From Drosophila persimilis (lineage: Eukaryota > Arthropoda > Insecta > Diptera > Drosophilidae), in the NCBI RefSeq assembly GCF_003286085.1, contig NW_020825340.1, positions 434,001 to 498,000 of the forward strand: 64,000 nucleotides of DNA, written 5' to 3'. Shown here piece by piece: positions 27,716 to 41,228 of this stretch (positions are counted from its first letter, which is position 1; each line of letters starts with the position of its first letter). The notes under the pieces were generated by a model that was given only the letters and a program-made list of their open reading frames with translations, ran no database searches and was not told where the DNA came from. The position numbers and the translations under genes were made by a program.

Positions 27716-30700
27716 CGTTCGTTCATTCTGCTAAGCCAACTGTCGGTCCAAGTTGAGTTGAGTGGAGTCCCAGCTGCCGTGGAGTCAGCAAAATGTATAC
27801 TTTATACGAAGCTCCTCTACCTCCCATCAAGATATCAGTGGCATGGCATAGGTTGGACCCACTCCACCCGCCACAGATGGGTATAACTGGGTTATGAGCC
27901 CAGCTTCAAGCATTTAATGGCTGTTGACAGTCGTGTCGGAACAAAAAAAAGCCTCCCCACAGCAGCGGGGGGTGGAATTGGCCAAGAGAGCCTGCCTTTG
28001 TTTCAAGCCTTTCGCTGTTCGCTGTTCGCAGTTCGCTCTTTTTTATGGCCAACTTCTTGACGGGGCTGTGCAAGTTATGTGCTCATTTCATGGCATTGTT
28101 GTTGGGGGCTGAAGTGCGCTTATAAATTTGTAATAACCTGCTCATGTCGTCGAGGCTGAAGCCCAGCACCGGGACCAGGAGCCATTGTGTGATTTGTGTG
28201 CGCATCGAGGGCCCTAGTGGCGTATGAGCAATATTGGCAGAGCGGACTTTAGCTAATTGTGGACATTAAATATTAAGAACTATTGGCCATAATTCGTTCT
28301 CAGACCCGGACCCGTCTGGAAAATTACACATGCAATTGTGCTCTTTTTTACACGCCAATGAACCCTGGATGGCAGCTGGGATGAGGATGAGGCTGCTTTC
28401 GGATTAGCTGCCATTCGGTACGGCTCTCCGTCGGTTTGGTCTACGCATAAATTATGCAAAATGATTTATAAGCGAAAAGGCAAAAGCGAAAACCGCACAA
28501 CGTAAAAACTAAACATTGACCGAGCGCATAAATTAATTGAATTATGCAAGCCATGTTTCGTTCAGTTGAGGTCCCGTCATGTCCTGTAGGGGTAGCCTTC
28601 ACCCGTACCCTGCCGCACTACCGATAGATCCATTCATTATTATTATGTAAATGTTCTACTTATACGAGTAGGATGGTGTATGTGTCCCCGCCAGTCGATT
28701 GCTGGCATTTAATCAAGCGATTTTGAACCATCACTTGATTAGCACCTGGCTTAGTTGACAGATTTATGAAGTCTCTTTGGAGTTGGAGCTCCGCTTCGGA
28801 GAGCTCTTAAAGCTTAACCAAAACTGAAATCAATTTTCCATGTCCCCGGCCACTGGCCCCACTCCTTCTTGAGGTTTTCTGCGTATACGTGTGTACATAA
28901 ATGTATACTCTATTGCTCCTGCTCCTTCTCCGCATTAAATTCTATAAAGACTGCTTTTGAAATCAATAAACCACGCACGGCTTTTATGAGCCAGAGCTTT
29001 ATGTGGATCTAGTACGAGTAGAAGTGTGTGGGATGTGGATGTGGGTGCCTGCCATGAACATGACATGTGTCTGGGCCCACACCCTGCTCTGCTCTCGCTC
29101 TGCTTCGAGCCCCACCTCTTAGGGCTGTCTAGGTTGGCAACAATGTCTTTAATTTCTTAGTAGCTGCATAAATAAACTATAAATTCAATTTAAGTACGGC
29201 AACGAGACACTTGGCCTGGCTGCGAGATAGATCACTTGAATGAGGTACGCGTACAGTAAGGACTCAGAAATAATGGCCAATATGCAGCCTAATTACAACA
29301 GTAATGATGAGAAGAGATATTAAGCAAGAATCTGCTGCCAGCTTTAAAACCGACCTGATACTCCCTTCTCATGAGAAACGTATCTGTACCATAGAATACC
29401 ACTTTATCCTCTAGAAAAAGCAATTCCGAACTACCACACATTCGAATTGGTGGCATATTTGCTCAGCTTTCCCATAACTTATAAGTATTTATGCCATGCC
29501 GCAAGTTCAAATAATGAACAGGAAAACATTTGCCTCTCCTGCTGCTGCTGGTAAAAGAATAGCAGCAGCTGATGGAAATGGGAAACGTTTATCGGGCCGT
29601 AAATCGTGGCTCGGTTTTATGCGAATGCAGCAGCAGCAGGACTGGAGCTGGGACTGGGACTGGGACGAGACCCGAACTAGGACTCGCATGTGCTTAAAAT
29701 TTAATGACCCTTAAAGATCCAGTCAAAGGCAGGCGACTTTTATGAGCTGTGTGATTGCGCGGCGGCATGTGTGAGCCACATTTAAGGACACGACACGACA
29801 CACAACCAATCACAGCGAAAGTCAATCTTGCAGATACATATAAAGACACAGATACAGACAGAGCCAGAGACACAGACAACAGTCCGAAAGGAATTCATAC
29901 AGAGAGACAGCAGCGGCGGCTAAATGCAAAAATATGCAAAACGAAATTCTGTCATCAAAACGTACAATCATCTCCGCAGATACCCGTACAGGATACTTCC
30001 GAGTGGGGCACCTATCATGAATGGCCACCTACACCCACCTGCACGCCTTGTGGCACTGTAAATTCAAACAAAAGTTTTCCGTATTGGCGGGGGGAGGCAG
30101 TGTACAACGAATGCCCTAGCCAAACCAAACCAAACCAAACCGAACCGATCCCATCGAGGCCGAAATGGACGGGCAATCGCAATCCCCAGCTGTCTATGGG
30201 ATAGCCCGGATTAACAGTTGGCCGAAATGAAATGGATAGGAGGCAAAAACGTTATGCCGGCCAAAAGGCATACAACAGTTTAAGCACTTGCTTTTCTGTT
30301 GCAGCATTTCCTTTACCCTGTCTTTTTTTTTGGGGGGTATATGCCACATTTGAGGCGTTCGTTTGGTGTGGCATATTCTGAAAATATTTTTTAATGAAAA
30401 AACTTTTGTAGTGTGTTTTTCATTTCACTGGTTGACTGGGAAAATTGTTCTAAAATAGTACTTTAGGGTATCTACAAGTTGCTAGAACCGAAACGATTTT
30501 TCCCTCTCAGTTCTCCCATTTTTTTTGTGTTTGCTTTTTTCCATATTGGCCGTGTGCGCTTTGATAAGTGAAAATTGGAAAAATCCTCACTTTGCATGCA
30601 AAAATAATTACGAAAATATTTGCAAGCGGGGCAACAATGTCGTTGTCGTTGTTGTTGAATGTTGTAGTTGTTTTTGTTGCATGTTGCTTCCGTACTGTGT

Positions 30701-33678
30701 GTGCGTGTGAGCGTGTGTGAGTGTGCTTGTGGTGTGTGTCTGCATCGAGTCGAGTGCTTAAATTGTGCAGCAGATTTGACAACTTTAAGCACCAACTTCA
30801 GGCCATTTCAGAGCATTTCAGAGGCATCGCATCGGCAGTTAGTGGCTAAGCACGCGGGCTTAAAGACTGGGGACAGATGAAGAGAAGCGTTGGCTGGGGC
30901 TATGTGGCAGAGGGATATGGAGAGTCCAGCGAACAATGCAATGACTGTGCCCTAGAGCCGAGGGCTCTATTGTCATTCGCCGTGCATGCCCAAAAGTTAA
31001 CTGACGTTCATTTTGTTTTCGGTTTTTTTCCTCCAAACTTGTGTGTTTTTCTTTTTCTTTCCTTTTTTTAGTGTTTTTCTTTGTGTCTGTCTGCAAATGA
31101 AAGGGCCATCGAAAACAAAAGCCGGCGTTGCCTATAAATAGCGTGAGCCCAACTTGACTTTCCACTTGCCAACTTTCTGCCGTTCCACTGGCACTGCCTC
31201 ACATTGTGGCTCCTTTTTGGCCACCGGGTTCTTCTTATCTGTTTATAGCATTTTTCGTGCAAGTTTTGCTGCACTATTTTCCGACTTTTCCGCTTTTCTT
31301 TTCCCTCCTGTTGTGCTCTCCTTTGTACTGTTTTGTGTGTTGGAACGAGATTCAAAATTATGCGCTGCTTGCGCCCATAGATCTGTTTGTGATTTGCTCG
31401 TAATGCATGGCGGATCGCCCTCAACTATTTTACTTAATTGCATTTTCTAACCACACAGACAAACACACACACATATACCAGCATGGCATCCACAAATCTA
31501 ATTGCAATTATGCAATTTGCTGCCAGTTAAGCAAAAAACATATAATGTGCCATAAATTTATGCAACGATAATGCACGATGCGGGTGCGCCGATGTCAACG
31601 CTTGTTTGCAAATAAACACAAATCGCTGGTCATAATTTATACCCCTGATAGTGTGTGTTCGAGTGTGTGCGAGTGAGTGCTTTATTTCAGTGTGGGTGTG
31701 CGAAAGTGCTCTCCATGTGTGCGTGTGTGTGTGTTTGGGGCGTGTGCCAACATGGCAACACGTTCCACGGCAATATTCGCATTGGTTACATTATAATTAA
31801 CAAAAAAAACTAACAGTGCGATAGTGCATATTCCGACTAAACGATACCTCTTATACTAGTGAATATTCTAAAGAAAAGCCCAGAAAATTTTCCTAACAGA
31901 GGGGTTGATACGATCAAAGATTTGATACTTTATCGGTGAGTATACAGGATGTAAATTTGTGCCTTTTTTTGAAGATTTTTAAGGACTAGGTAAAAACTAT
32001 TCTATTGATGTCCATATGTATCTACATATGTACATATATTTAAGTATTCTTCCTTCTGCCTTTCCCAAATTCAATATACTCTTTTCTACCAAAACAACCT
32101 GGTATATAAAACAGGCAAAAAAAGTCATCGAGCTATGGCAACAATTGTTTATTGTATTCAATAAATTATTTTTGCAGCTCGACTTTAACCTTTTTTTTAT
32201 ATATTCATATATTTTAATTGCATTTCAATGTGGCAAAGTGCGTGACTTGGGCCGAAATGTGTTAAAGCTCTATTAAATTATATGCAAAACACGTGTGTTG
32301 CAGGCCTTGATCGTTTTTTCGCCATTTTAAGTATGGTCCTTCGCTTTTTAAAGCGATATACTGTGTGAATTATGTGAACAGTTAATTGTTAAATGCCAGT
32401 TAATTGGCAAATGGCATATAATCTTTGATAATCATCAAAAAATATAATCTTTCGGTGGATTAATTGTCTATATATTTCAGTTAATTATAAAGTCTAAGCC
32501 CATTTGATTGCCGTTTGATAGAGGCCTTTACTGTGGCTGGGGCGGTGGTTGTTGCTGTTCAAATTGCTGTTGGCCCTCTGAAATTCCGTTAAACTTGGCT
32601 AAATAACAGAATTAATGAAACATTTGCAGGCAACCCTGGACTCTGCTGTGGACCCTGACTGTGCAAATACAGTTATTTATACTACACTCAACTTAATTAC
32701 AAGCAACAGCAGCCGCAGGAGGGAGCCTGCTATCGTCTGACACGGACTGTTTGGCAGGAGCCGAGCAGCATCCAAGGAGCGTAATCCAGCCACATAGCCA
32801 CGGTTCATTAATCAGGCGCGACTCTAAGCCACAACAAAACCAAGCATCAGGCTACCTAGCACTCGTTCTTCTCCGCCGCCTTCCAGGCAAAAGACAGTAG
32901 ACAGGAGACAGGAGGAGCCACCAGCAGCCACCAAACAGGAAGGAGCTAGATGCCCGGCAAAAAATTAACAAGCAACTTAACACTTTAACGCCTTTCACTT
33001 CACTTTACGATGCCTGCGAACAATGTAATTACTTCAAAGCAAGAAGAAGCTGACCACCATCCCTCTGCTGGAGGATGTTACAGTGTTGCAGGATGGGGAT
33101 GTTATGTGGCAAAGGGATTGAGTTTAGGATGAACTAACTAAAAGTCTGCACTGGACGGTTGGTTGGGTTTTTCGTGCAGGCAAGGAGCCAGCCCCGGACC
33201 CGAACCCAGCCCGATTCTGACTGCATTACCATTTGATTATAGAAAACATTTATTTAAGTTGCTAGGGCAGCGGCCATGGGCAAGGCAACTATGCCATTAT
33301 GTAGACCAGCCACCCACACATCTACAGGATGCCTATCCTCGGGCTGGCGGGCAAGGCTGGCAAGGCGCACCAAGCCAGACCAGGCCAACAAACTGCACCG
33401 CCAACTAACCACAATGCAAATCCGCAGAGCAAACAATGTCAGGTGACGTTCGGAAGGGGCCTCCTCGGCTCCAGGCTGCGGCCTGGATTGTGGGTGCTTC
33501 AGTGGGCGTGGATGGGTGGATTGTGGGTGCTACTGTGTGGATGGGCCCATGCTGTAGGTGTGTGCAAGCCACTGACAGCCTGACAGACAGCGGCACACCT
33601 TTGGAATCAACTTTGAACGGGCCCCATCCTGCGCCATGCCTCCTCCTTTCCGACTGCTCTCAAATTGGTAAACGTTGA

Positions 33679-33717
33679 CTCCACTCCACTCCACTCCACA
33701 CTCGAGTCGAGTCGACT
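33679..33717. repeat. (CCACT)n then (GAGTC)n pentamers
   Basis: Four CCACT units followed by overlapping palindromic GAGTCGAGTCGACTC. Confidence 0.8.
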
Positions 33718-34906
33718 CAACGGCCTGTGCACGTAATTCAATCTGCAGTTTCAAGTTATTCCCAACATCAGTGGGAGCTGAGCTGCAGCCTGCCTCCGTG
33801 CCTCAGTGCCTCCGTGGCATCTGTGGCAGATTTGCTCGTCACTCGTCGCGTCGTGAGCATGTGTTAACGGCTTCGTCTTCTCCGTCTGCCTCCGGCAACT
33901 GGCAGCCATTTGTCTTTGCCTTTGCCCACTGACAGCCGAGACTTGAAGGCCGAAAAGCAAACCCTCTTTCTGGCTGCTAACAAAAATGCCAAATGGAATC
34001 GCTAAATGCTAATGGAAAGCCAGGCGGAGTGGCCACACAACAAAGCGCCAAAAACGATATCAACTAGGCTGTAATTAATGCTATCAGAGTGGCAAACTGT
34101 GGCAAGCAGAGGGGAAGACCAGGATGAATAAGGCGGCAGAGCAAATTCAAATTCAAATTATTGGCCTTGAATGAAAATTATAGGTTGTTAGATAACCCAT
34201 TCAACCTTTGGACTTAAATATGGCTAAATTATTCAATAGTTCTCGTAGGGCAAAGAGAACGTCGACAGTTTTATAGCTTCTAAACGAGTATCCCAAGCAG
34301 GAAAAGGGAAGTCAGCAATGATAGAAAATTATCAGTATTAAGCACACAGCACACATAAATCCTCGTAATTATTAAAGTAACTCGCAGCCATTATGGCGGA
34401 TATACCCTTTTGGGACAGGGTGAGGGAAACCGCGTCGCAGTTTTCAGTTGATTGCAGACGAGAGACTCTGCGAGCAGAATCAGAGCCAGTGCGCAAGGGT
34501 CAGGACGAGCCCCGGGTCTGAGCCCCGAGCGAACGGCGACACTTGGACCAAGTGCTATACAAGTACAAGTAGCATAGGCGTGAAGCGACGGAAATGGCAG
34601 CCCGAACACGCATATGGCTAGGAGGAAATTGGGTTGCGAATGTTGTTGTCTTACATACACATGCATACATGTCCCTCCGTTTACTTTCGGAGGTAAGTGT
34701 GCGTGTGTGTCTGCGGTACATAATTAATTTAAAGGCACTGCCCGCTATGGTTATGTTTGCAAAGAGTGTCAGGTGTTTGGGTTCGCAACTATTTATCATC
34801 GGGCGAGTGCATTTGCATGGCGTGGATCGGGATGTGGATGTGGATGTGCATGGCAAGTGGCATGGCGAGTTGATTTATTATAATTACGCTGCAGTTGACA
34901 GCCAGA

Positions 34907-34966
34907 GCGGTAAATGGTAAGCGGTAAATGGTAAGCGGTAAATGGTGAATGGTAAATGGTAAATGG
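34907..34966. repeat. GGTAAATGGTAAGC minisatellite
   Basis: About four imperfect 14-bp units, decaying into GGTAAATGGTAAATGG at the right end. Confidence 0.85.
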
Positions 34967-35950
34967 AAAGGATGGGTAATGCCATGCAAATAAATTTAAT
35001 TACACACACATATTAATTAACAATTAGCCAACAATGACACGGCAACTTAAGTCACTCCAAAAAGAACTTACCATCATCCAGTGAAGAATTAAAGCGGAGT
35101 TGAAGTCTTTATTTTTCTCGGATTTTCTCGCAACTTCTCCCGTTGAAAATATCACTTCCTTTTTTTTATTTTCAGCTTACATTTTTATAAATGTTTCCTC
35201 AAAAACAAAGGGGCTAAGGGGCTAAGCTCTCAGCTCCCACACACACACACCCGCACACAAGCACAGACTCAGCATATGGCAGAAGGGCTCGGGCAGGATG
35301 TCCAAAGCAGGCCACATAATGTCCACACTTTGCAACACCCCAAACGCGCTAAATAATAAAAGAAAATGGCCGCAAAGGAAAATAAAACAATTTAGAAAAC
35401 CAAAAACAAGTCATTTGCCAGAATGTCCCCGTGTTTGCGTGTTTGCGGGTGTGTGTGTGTGTGGGGGCGTTTAACTTGGGCGTAGCCATTGTCGTAGTCT
35501 TTAAGCAACTGTGCCTGCCAGTGCTGTTGTCACTCGTTGGCGCACACTGTGATGTCCTGAACAGTTTCAGTTTTGCACTTGAACAATTACTTTAAAAAAA
35601 AAATCTTGCTTGGATTTTTCCAGTGGTACTCTCTATCTCTCTCTCATCACTTTGAAATCGCAGATGAAGCTGGGCCTGAATCCTGACTATGGGGCAGGAC
35701 GAGCGCACACAACCTTCGCTGCCGCAGGACGACAGCCGACTGTGCGATAGGGCCCAGCGCCAAGCCCAAGACGAAATGGCATTCGTTTGGCCGTGCAAAC
35801 CAACTCCAACTCGAACCTGTTCGACTCGCTCTGGCGGACAAGGCCGAGTCGCACTCGTGGCAACACCCTCCCCCACTCACTCCTTGTTTGTCGCGACACT
35901 TGTTACGGTTTCGGGATCGGGATTGAGATTGGGATTGGAGAGGGCGTTGA

Positions 35951-35976
35951 GGCTGGGGCTGGGGCTGGGGCTGGGC
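35951..35976. repeat. (GGCTGG)n with G4 potential
   Basis: Four GGGG runs spaced by CT; a potential quadruplex on the plus strand. Confidence 0.8.
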
Positions 35977-36018
35977 CGTGGTCCCAGTGTTCGTGCGTGT
36001 TTGCTCGCAGCTACCGTA

Positions 36019-36033
36019 CAACGTGTCGTATGC
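36019..36033 (+). repeat. 15-mer motif copy 2 (CAACGTGTCGTATGC)
   Basis: Perfect copy extended by GCA, so it shares 18 nt with the copy at 58423. It lies just after a G-rich minisatellite (35951-35976). Confidence 0.7.
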
Positions 36034-37822
36034 GCACTTTTGCGACATTTTTAACTGTTTATTCCAAGTGGGCCTCCGCGCAGCTAACACCCACAACAAA
36101 AAGGGGTGGCGTGGGACAGGACTTGCTCGGAATAAAACATTCTGCCACTTCAAATTTTGATTTTTTTCGCCTTCAGTCGTATTGGACATTAAGTTTTCTT
36201 TGAATTTAAAATTGGATAATCTTTAAAACATTTACATTTTGAAAGTAGCATATATAAAGAGGTTTCACTGAAATCTTCCATTTTCCAATTCCACTATGTG
36301 ATCTGAAATGGTTAGGGCCGCTCTGTCCTGCTGAATATTTGGTTGTTCTATAACCTCTACTTATATGCCCCCATAGCACCTCATTCTACAAAAACAAAAT
36401 GAATTGAATGGCCATTGTCTGATTCGTTCAAGTTTGCAATTAATCAATAATATTTAAGTTTCGACACATATTGATGGGCCACTTAGATTATTTTTGGAGC
36501 TGAGGGATTACACTTAACATTTATGTATGGCATGACAGCAATTAAACATGATTTATTTCAGATTTAACATCACTTAAAGTTAAATTTTGGCTCTCATTTA
36601 AGTGACACAACAAACATGTTCAACAAGCTTTAATCTGATCAAAAAGTCGATAGCTTAAAATATTTTAAATACTAATTAATCCCATTTATTAAAATAACAA
36701 TAATACCTCTCAAAGCAATTCTATCAAGCTTATGTACGATAAAAAATCCTTTTGCAAATCTACATGTGTAAATTGTGGAAACGTAAATCAATTTTAATCT
36801 TTTTCAAAGAAAAATATTTATAAATAAAAATGTACAAAGAAATATTTTTAAACAAAATATTGTAACTGTAACATAAAGTAATACTTGTAAATATTTTGAA
36901 GAATTCACCTTTTGTATAAACTACAGTGGAGTCGATCACTTAAATATAAAAAAGTTACCGTAAAAACACGTACATTATAAAAATACAAAATATTAATTGC
37001 TTTCGTTCCAACAAAGTTTCGTAATGAAATCTACAGCACCAACTAGTCGATCATTTACGAGTATCTATCTACATGTGTATATTCGATTTACTAAACATCC
37101 TTGGGGCTAAAGCAAAAGCAAACAATTGACAATGTCCGCCAGCAATTGGAAAAATGTCTGACACTATTATTTAGCAATCTAAACGATTTTGTGCGAACAG
37201 AACATGAACTTTTTGCCATTTCTGCTAGCATCGAATGGATGTTGGATGCACTGGCATTCCCATTGGAGTTTCTGTTGGAGAGCCGTTCTGCTGCAAGAGC
37301 GTGTGAGCGTGTGAGCGTGTGAGTGTTTGGACGTGCCCGTAGCTCGGTGATTTGGTAATTGCAGCATCAACAATGATGTCATACAGGCTTAATGTTTATA
37401 CAAGTGTGTGGTCTGTGCCCCAGAATATCCAGTGGCCATAATATGCAAGCGGCACAATTAACGGAAACCAGTCAGAGGACCAGTGAGGGCCAGTTAGCCA
37501 GACAGGCCTGCGAGCTATGCAAATATGTCGAACACAGTCAATTAAATTCGAACTCGGAGCCGCCAATTGGCGAGTGTTAAAGCTCCGAAAGACAAGGGAA
37601 GGGAAGGTCGGAAAGGACTCAGGTCCTTAAAGCGGGCGGATAAACATGTCTGTATATGCCGGGCAATTTGATTAAATTTTCAAAAAATGCTTCCCACTCG
37701 AACGAAATTTGTAATTCAAATTAAAAGCGCAAATAGTTTTTTCTGGAATCGGTAGGAGGAGGTTGAGGCACAACAAAAGGAATACCAAATTACTAGTGAA
37801 GCGTCTATCTCAGAGTTGAGGA

Positions 37823-37848
37823 GCAGTCGCAGTCGCAGTCGCAGTCGT
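37823..37848. repeat. (CAGTCG)n hexamer
   Basis: Four perfect units. Confidence 0.85.
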
Positions 37849-37978
37849 CCCCATCCCAATCCCCGTCACCGGGAGCAGGCCGAGAGCCGGAGTCCTGGCA
37901 AAAGGCAATGAAAAGCAGTCAGTGGAAATGACGGCGCTCAGCGCGGACAAGAAATGAAGGCAACTAAAAAATAGAAAG

Positions 37979-38005
37979 ACACACACACACACACACACAC
38001 ACACA
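37979..38005. repeat. (AC)n microsatellite
   Basis: Twelve or thirteen AC units. Confidence 0.95.
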
Positions 38006-38363
38006 AAACCAACAGAGAAAATAGAAAATGCCGCCACATTTGAATGCTGTGAAGCAACAATGTTGCATTCCACTTGGGCACTTTGTTAGGAACTCTGTGT
38101 ATATGTGGAGGCAGTGGCAGCAACAGTCATATTGTGGCAACGCACACACACACAGACACACACCCCGACAGAGGGAGAGTAGCGGCAAAGGAAGACAAAA
38201 GGGGCTCTAGGACAAAAGGGCGAAAAGTAAAAGCCACGCAGGCATTTGGCACGGAAAATATTTTAAAATTCCAGCAACGAAAGTGCAGACAAAACTCTTA
38301 AATGACGAGCAGCACGTGCCCAAATAAAATGATGCGCATAGTTCGGGGCAAGTGCGGATGGCC

Positions 38364-38388
38364 AGAGAGAGAGAGAGAGAGAGAGAGA
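38364..38388. repeat. (GA)n microsatellite
   Basis: Perfect GA tract; could bind GAGA factor. Confidence 0.95.
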
Positions 38389-40435
38389 AGGCTGTGTCCC
38401 CATATGGCTGAGGCATACAATATGTATATACAAGCAGAGCATAGCTGTATGTATGTACATGCAGCCTTATATAAGCCTCCTGCCTCTTCCGGGTTCTTTC
38501 AACTCAATTTTGCACAGGGCACCCGGACCGTATCCGGGCATCCTTTAACGTCCCATCCCCTGCAATCCCTTTTGCTGGGTGTAGGCTCAGGATCTGGGAC
38601 TTTTTCGCTGACTTTTCAATGTGTCACATCGTGCAACATTAGATTGGACTTCTTCCCCCTGTCCCTGTCCCTGTTCCTGTCCCTGCCCTGGCTGATGTTG
38701 AGCTTCTGCGATGCAGATGTGTGACAAGTGCATGTGAAAATGGCTTATTTCCACTGATATATTGATAAACATCAATGCCGTATGGCAGCAGAAAGGGCAA
38801 CGGCAGATGTTTTCTCACAGACAAGAAATGCAAAAGTTGAAAATTTATATTCAATTGGAAAAATATACGAAGATATTAATCAAGTGCATTTTGCACTACA
38901 AAAGGAATGGGTAAATGTTTTTTGATATTTGAACAATATCAGATCACTTGACGAGACACTTTCAAGTATGAGATGACTTTTGCATAGATTTCAGAGAAAT
39001 CAGAGACCGATTAAAATTCCATTCAAGTTCATATTTAAATCTGTTCGATAAATCACTGCTCAAAGGTATGTTTGAGTATCCCACTGATTTCCATTGGAAT
39101 TTCAACCATCAGTGAAATGCAAATATCATATTATAAATCGAATTTATCATTTATATTTACGACTCAGTCAAAGAAAACAAATATAAAAGGTTTTTGTTAT
39201 TTAATTATCAATCAAATCTACAATCGTTCAAACAGCCATTTCAGTCGACGAAAATTGATATAATTTTTAAAATAATATTTATATTCGAAAATGAAATATT
39301 ATTCCATTGATTTCCATTTGCTCTTTTTCGGAATGGTCATACCTTATAAATAATTGCTTGCCATTGAAAGTAGATACGATTTGTATGGCACAAAATGGAC
39401 ACCTAGACTTTTTACCCCAAATTCAAAGGATGGGATTAATGAGCGCTCAATGCACTCTCCAATTACAACGCAACTGCCACGTAACTTATACTGCCATAGA
39501 TTGGAACAATCCAGAGGGATATGTACCAGTCGAGAGATTCCAATAGCACATTCCTTCTTGTTAGTTGTCGCTCTCAACTTTGTAATCATTAAGCGTGATA
39601 TGTGCAAACAGGCAGATGAAAATCGGCTGAAATCGGAAAAATACATGCATACTACATGGACGTTTTCATGGTGGGAGGGAGATTACCACTGGAGGAGCAT
39701 AAATCAGATGTTATTACGCGTAGCCTGCCTGCAAATGGCAATAAATGGCAGCTAATTAAAGTTCTCCAATAATTGGCGAATTTATACACTCGAAATCCGT
39801 TTTTTCGCATTCGGTTTGATTTAAGAAATTTGCATAAAATAAACATTGGCATTTACGAGTAAATCACGCAGTATTTTTACAATCTAAAAAAGACGAACAA
39901 AAGTCGCGACCAAACAGAACCAAAAAAGAATCCAATAGAAAAAAGGGAAACAATTCAAATAACAAAAACTGGCCGGGCCGCCTCTCACATTCGTTGAGGT
40001 TCTCTGGCTATAATCAATCAAACGTAAAATAAATGAAAATATGCTGAATAAACCGAACAACAAATCGGTTGTCTGGCACAAACGAGATTCCTTCTTTTAT
40101 CCTTATTTCTTTACCAATTTTTGTGGACGAGTGGTCGCTGTCTTGGCTCTGCCGCTCTTTAATATGACTTCCTGAACCATTAAATTTTAGCATAACAAAC
40201 AAAATACTTGCCGACCATTTCCGTTGGCTTGTTTCAATGACATTTAAGCGACACAAAAACGAGAGAGAGGGAGACAGAAAGAGAGCGAATACAAAAAAAA
40301 ATACAAACTGCAAAGTGCAGTAAAAAATTTGTTGAAATATGCGACGAACGCTCCTGTCTCTCCACTGCCCCTCAATGTCTCACTGTCCATGTTCCAGGCA
40401 CCGAAATACCAAAAAGAAAAGAAAAGTAAAAATAT

Positions 40436-40465
40436 TGATCAATATTCCGACTATAAGATACCCGC
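40436..40465 (+). mobile_element. INE-1-like fragment (weak)
   Basis: GATCAATATTCCGACTATAA GATACCCGCTAAGC carries the GATCA...ATACCCG words of this repeat class. Confidence 0.3.
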
Positions 40466-40765
40466 TAAGCGAACAAAATTCCGTACCTGCTTATAAGACT
40501 TTGTAAGGATCTACCACGGACTTCATTTTGGTATTTCTGGCATACATATGTATGTATGTACGGATGTATGTATATGTACGTTCTAGTTCTGGATCTGCTT
40601 CGGCTTCTCCATCCGATAACACATACTCCCCGAGATTCAATCGTTCAACCGCTATCGATTATTTTGATTACTTTATCGCTGCTTTCTACCGATACTTTAA
40701 GAAAGCAACATACCCATTCACTTAACAATTAACGGGTATAGAAATGAATACCGCGTACTGGCTGC

Positions 40766-40804
40766 CTCGGCTCAGCTCGGCTCGGCTCGGCTCGGTTCGG
40801 TTCA
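40766..40804. repeat. (CGGCT)n pentamer
   Basis: Six or seven imperfect CTCGG units at the start of a GC-rich island (40745-41230). Confidence 0.85.
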
Positions 40805-41154
40805 GCGCTACTCGGCGTTTTATTTGCACTTCAATTTTGCCCTCGACGACGCCCGGCGGCGCACTTTATGGCGATTGCAGTCCCAGCTGCACTCGGCTAA
40901 CTGCACTGCAGTGCATTCTAAGGAGCCGCGACTCCTCTCGGACTTGGTCTGGGAGTTGGACCCGGTCTTGGTTTGGGTCTGGGCTTGCGACTCGGACCCC
41001 CAGTCGCCGTCGGAGTCGGGGTTGGGGACCGGGTCGGGCAGGAGTTGGCAGGTCGCTAGACAAGTGCTACTTACAGCTATTTTATGCTTGGAAATGTCCT
41101 TTTGAGCTTATCAGCGCTTAAAATCGGACAGAAGTCAGCCGAAAAATAATGGAA

Positions 41155-41228
41155 GGTGGGGACCGGGACCGGGGGCGGGGGCGGGACTGGGGCCGAGGCC
41201 GAGCCCGAGCCCGAGACCGAGACGGCAG
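41155..41228. repeat. G-rich (GGGACC/GGGGGC/GAGCCC) hexamer tract
   Basis: Six G-runs of three to five at 41158-41192, then CCGAGC/CCGAGA hexamers. Strong G4 potential. Confidence 0.85.

Larger units (their letters stand above)
27716..36018. other. Non-coding stretch
   Basis: Contains (CAAAC)n at 30120-30146, an AT-rich core at 31780-32640, a near-perfect small inverted repeat at 28789-28806 (GAGCTCCGCTTCGGAGAGCTC) and minisatellites. No exon recognised. Confidence 0.65.

Noticed and set aside
28789..28808. Short hairpin GAGCTCCGCTTCGGAGAGCTC
   Set aside because: Stem is only about 6-8 bp; too short for a microRNA precursor and isolated.
35647..36189. 180-aa minus frame with poly-Gln/Pro and Arg/Ser stretches
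   Set aside because: Translation of the GGCTGG and GGGATT repeats on the opposite strand; not coding-like.
37823..38005. Tandem CAGTCG and AC tracts as a possible CRISPR-like array
   Set aside because: Simple microsatellites without unique spacers in a eukaryotic genome.
40744..41121. 125-aa frame in a GC-rich island
   Set aside because: All frames are open because of GC-rich pentamer and hexamer repeats; high Arg/Ser, not a recognisable protein.
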